Assembly: GCF_932274485.2 (NCBI RefSeq) | Contig: NC_065886.2 | Location: 42,023,501-42,087,500, forward strand | Origin: Patella vulgata | Taxonomy: Eukaryota > Mollusca > Gastropoda > Patellidae | DNA length: 64,000 nt | Direction of reading: 5' to 3' | In this document: positions 60,983 through 64,000 of the stretch, piece by piece | Layout of the letters: every line of letters starts with the position of its first letter | Position numbering within the stretch: position 1 is the first letter of the stretch | Made by a program: the position numbers and the translations under genes | Notes under the pieces: generated by a model | Seen by the model: only the letters and a program-made list of their open reading frames with translations | Told to the model about the DNA's origin: nothing | The model's database searches: none

Positions 60983-61840
60983 TCCGGAAGAAATTGGAGG
61001 CAAGATTTTTAATAAGTGTTCCAAAACAACAAAAATTGAAACTGGTATAGCCTTAATAACAGATCGATAGATAGGGCAAGATATATTTACATATTGTTGT
61101 AACATATTTTCTTTTTGGTCAATAACATGGCAATTGGTGACTAGAATTATCCTATTATAAAATCATAGAAAACTGATCTCGGATATAGACTTTCACCACT
61201 TTACTGTCAATTAATTTTTACTAACAAAGAGTTAATTTATTGTGAAAGTTGATCAGTGTAAGTATTGACAGCAGACAATAGTTATAAAGAGGTGATGATT
61301 GTTTAAAGTACCCTGTTTAATAGATTTAATGTGCTTCGTGAGTTACTGAAAGTGGTGAAGTTTTGCCTTCAGCCATCTCCTATTGTCTGTCTTGTTGACA
61401 CGATTTATATGGGAGACATCAATGATAATGAAGGGGTGGGTAGAGTTACCCCTCTCTCCCTTGGATGTGAAACCTTAACACCAACATTCAGGTCCTTTTT
61501 CTGTCCTCATATCTCCCACATGGACAAATAATGGAAAACGGCCATGTGTTTAAAAACACTGATATACGTAGCAGGACTGAAATAGTCCCCCTTTGAAATA
61601 CTTTCATAAATCGATGCACAGCTTTGAACTTCACTAGATTTTCTCCTTACAACTAGCTAAATAATCCTAGCAAGTTTTTAAAGATGAAACTCCCAAAACT
61701 GTAAAGCAATTAAAGAAGCAATAACTTTGTTGAAAATCAATCCCAATTAACCAAACAAAACCTTCAAGTTTTAAAACAAGAATTACTAACTGACAGCAGG
61801 GGTGACAAAATTAAACTCCCACATGCAAGAATTCAATGAA
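60983..61840. other. Unique sequence with one short dispersed repeat
   Basis: GAAGAAATTGGAGGCAA (60987) also occurs at 8525, with partial similarity continuing to the right (GCCTTAA, GATC). The extent is unclear. The 66-codon plus frame at 61331-61531 begins at GTG and is not called. Confidence 0.35.
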
Positions 61841-62186
61841 ATGAAATGAAATGAAATGGAGTTTAACGTCCTACTGTTCTGCTCCTAACCTGGGCTAATG
61901 AAGACGGGCATACGCCATACAGTGTGCTATGAGGGAAATTTTGCCCGGACAGCGCCACTACGGCCTACTCTTATATCGAATTCCAACTGCCAAGGGATCT
62001 TTTACGTGCACGCCAATGTGTACACGGGACCTTGGTTTTTCGTCCCATCCGAACGACTAGACAGCTTTCCTTGTCAGCCCCTCCGTCCTGCATCACTGAC
62101 AAGGGAGAACCACGCCGGAAAATCTGAATGAACTTTCTCGGCCAATGCAGGGATCGAACACCCGACCTCCAGGCTAGCGAGCTAAC
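61841..62186 (-). mobile_element. SINE family A, best-preserved copy
   Basis: A 346-bp element between perfect 13-bp direct repeats AGAATTCAATGAA (61828-61840, 62187-62199). On the minus strand it starts inside the tRNA-like head (GTTAGCTCGCTAGCC), has B box TGTTCGATCCC (62150-62160), an uninterrupted body, and the end GACGTTAAACTCC followed by four ATTTC units. The A-box part of the head is missing compared with 62571-62680. It is the reference copy for the family. Frames of 66-114 codons on both strands here are SINE-derived. Confidence 0.96.
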
Positions 62187-62570
62187 AGAATTCAATGAAG
62201 GTTCTCCCCTCTTTAACAAGCAAATAATGAAACATTTGGATAAATGGAAGTTCAGGATATTTATCAAGATGCTCCTATCAGAACTCAAACCATCAATGTC
62301 AGACATAGAATCCACGTACTTTTACTAACTGATTGAAGAAAATTTCCTTCATCAATGTCATTCGGGAGCATTTACATTCCTGCAATATACAGCTAGGTAC
62401 AAATACTGAAATATTGATACATTTGTATTACCTGTAAATATATGGAAAAAATGTCTCTGCCCATTCTTTAATATTACTGGTCCTCAATCTTTCAGTATAG
62501 AAAATGTTCCCCACAGGAAACGTTCACAATGAAGTGTTTATGTAATTGTCCATCATGGATATGTTATTCA

Positions 62571-62680
62571 AATGAAATGAAATGGGTTATAAAATCCTTT
62601 CTTGCCAACACTGGGTTTGAAACTGGCACCTAAAAGGTTAGTGAGACAGCGCCTCCCCCACTGAGCCAACGTGGCTCCTG
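62571..62680 (-). mobile_element. SINE family A, head joined directly to tail
   Basis: AAATGAAATGAAATGGGTTATAAAATCC (tail, reversed) is followed after a few bases by TGCCAACACTGGGTTTGAAACTGGC (B box) and CACTGAGCCAACGTGGCTCC (A box TGGCTCAGTGG on the minus strand). The roughly 250-bp body is absent, leaving promoter plus 3' end. Confidence 0.85.
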
Positions 62681-63345
62681 GACAAGTTATGATCTTTGTA
62701 CATCAGAAGTCACTGTTGAAGATGACCAAGCTTTGATTTGATTCAAGTAGTCCACCAAACTGATTTATGAAATAGAAGGGTGGGGAGACATTTTTTTCCT
62801 AAGAGGGAAGTTCACCGTAGGGGGTGAGGTGCATTTTACAGAAGGAGGCAAGAACGCTCTCCTTCCCTTACACTTTCATACTATCGAAAATTCCATTATG
62901 TGTAGTAAACAAAAATGAATATTTAAAGTGCTCAAGGCCAAAAAATGTCAACAATTTTCATTATCTGCCAAGTCAGATTGACATTAGAGGTCAGGATCCC
63001 AGAATTCTGCCATTATCTAAAATATTTACCCAAAAGATGTAAAGGAGTAAAGATAGATTATATTACAGCTAGAATAACCAACGACAATAAAAGAAATCAC
63101 TCCAACTTATTTTCACAATTTAGCCCCAAAGCAGACGGCTGTCCTCCTGTCCCACCTCGAGGATCAGTCAGTGAATAACATTGGTCAAGTGGAAAATGGG
63201 CTGTAACAACACGGTTTGTAAACTGAGTATGATGGACATGTTATGTTTAAAAACAACATGGTGGTCTCGCTGGATGTCCTCAAGTCATCATCTGGAAATA
63301 TTTTCTTCCCGGGATATCACCTGAATCTTATTCAAATTCTATCTT
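62681..63345. other. Unique sequence
   Basis: No gene or repeat recognised. Short frames at 62824-63178 show no domain. Confidence 0.4.
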
Positions 63346-63627
63346 GTAGTCAAAGACACAGAGCAGCAGTCTATTGTCATTTCATCTATTTATGGTCAAA
63401 CCAGTTTAAGAATTTGGGTTTACTGGCCTTACATTATATTAATTTCTTTCAAGCTAGAGAAGTCAAAGAAACAGTTAATATCTGTGGGCCATTTGAAATC
63501 TCAACTCAAAACATTCTTGTTTCAAAATTCTGATCTGTAAATAATCAGTGAATATAACAACCAACAGCGCCTTAGAAACTGTTCTTTAGTATGAACGCAC
63601 TTTATAAATGAAGATATATTATTATAG
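63346..63627 (+). mobile_element. LINE 3' end with polymerase C-terminus
   Basis: A plus-strand frame ending at TAA 63538-63540 reads SVGHLKSQLKTFLFQNSDL, preceded by YGQTSLRIW and WPYI. This resembles the usual C-terminal tip of CR1/L2/Jockey-group LINE polymerases (G..LWN.LP..IR...S...FKS.LKT.LF). The downstream ACGCACTTTATAAATGAAG and TATATTATTATAG resemble the 3' untranslated end and short AT repeat tail of such LINEs. The rest of the element is absent. The overlapping 96-codon ATG frame at 63243-63533 is in a different frame and not a gene. Confidence 0.6.
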
Positions 63628-64000
63628 AAGAGTAACATTCAACACCAAGCAATCATTGTGAAAATATTGTCAATATATTAGAAACAGATATGATGCCAAA
63701 TCGGTTGGTAAACGACTGGCATATCTCAACTGTTTATAAATGACATAACCAAAATGCAGCAGATAATTCTTCTACTCGGATATCTGGTTGATTCGGAGAG
63801 AGTGCAAGTGGACGTAAAAAAAACCCCAATATTTCATTATGCTGGATGGGAATTTGCGAATTTAGATATGAAATTTTGTTCATAAAGATAACAAGATATG
63901 ATTTTGTAATTCATGTGATGGAAACAGGAAATGAAGCAAATGAAATCAAGATACAGGGAGATTCACCCAATATTATGTATTTGTTCGATTTCAATGAATT
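63628..64000. other. AT-rich unique sequence
   Basis: Nothing recognised. Confidence 0.4.

Noticed and set aside
61971-62315. 114-codon minus-strand frame
   Set aside because: It runs along the sense strand of the full-length SINE A copy; it is repeat sequence read by chance.
63243-63533. 96-codon ATG frame
   Set aside because: The recognisable LINE polymerase C-terminus lies in another frame of the same DNA, so this frame is spurious.
1-64000. LTR retroelements, endogenous viruses, Polintons or toxin genes
   Set aside because: No long terminal direct repeats, primer-binding sites or capsid-, envelope- or polymerase-like frames of these groups were seen.

Overview
This looks like about 64 kb of AT-rich animal DNA, a gene desert or a very large intron. 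I see no bacterial or viral gene organisation: no operons, ribosome binding sites, rRNA, genuine tRNA gene or long reading frame. The open frames are mostly 60-130 codons, many begin at non-ATG codons, and the longest lie inside repeats. The repeat content (several tRNA-derived SINE families with short tandem tails, many small non-autonomous DNA transposons, many low-copy tandem duplications) fits a marine invertebrate. A mollusc is my best guess, but that rests on general repeat style and not on any gene.

Three related SINE families dominate. Family A (about 26 copies or pieces) has a tRNA-like head with Pol III A and B boxes, a conserved body, and a 3' end of GTTAAACCCC followed by (ATTTC)n. 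Family B (about 12) has a different tRNA-like head, often preceded by a run of G, a body containing a CCTCCGGTTTCCTCC-like block, and a (TC)n tail. Family C (two copies) shares the B-type body block and a related 3' end. Several copies keep 12-13 bp target-site duplications. These include a nearly full-length A copy at 61841-62186 and a 32-bp insertion at 25137-25168 made only of the SINE's 3' tip.

Small DNA transposons include a hAT-like family with 8-bp duplications (1081-1228, 10694-10868, fragment at 42588), a second hAT-like family (19580-19791, 24036-24254), a GC-rich composite hAT-like element with a perfect 8-bp duplication (57839-59022), a mariner-type MITE with TA ends (24461-24696) and a piggyBac-type MITE with TTAA ends (17868-18080). 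A LINE 3' end with the C-terminal tip of its polymerase protein lies at about 63346-63627.

Region by region: 1-12.5 kb holds mostly degenerate tandem duplications (138 bp, 158 bp, about 62/138 bp, 104 bp, about 190 bp) and a 31-bp minisatellite; 13-25 kb is SINE and MITE rich; 25-36 kb is mostly unique AT-rich sequence with the best, still weak, candidate for host coding exons (minus strand 29259-29709); 36-47 kb is SINE dense; 47-57 kb is largely unique; 57-64 kb carries the GC-rich hAT composite, the best SINE copy and the LINE end. No set of genes works together here. What can be read is a record of transposition and local duplication.
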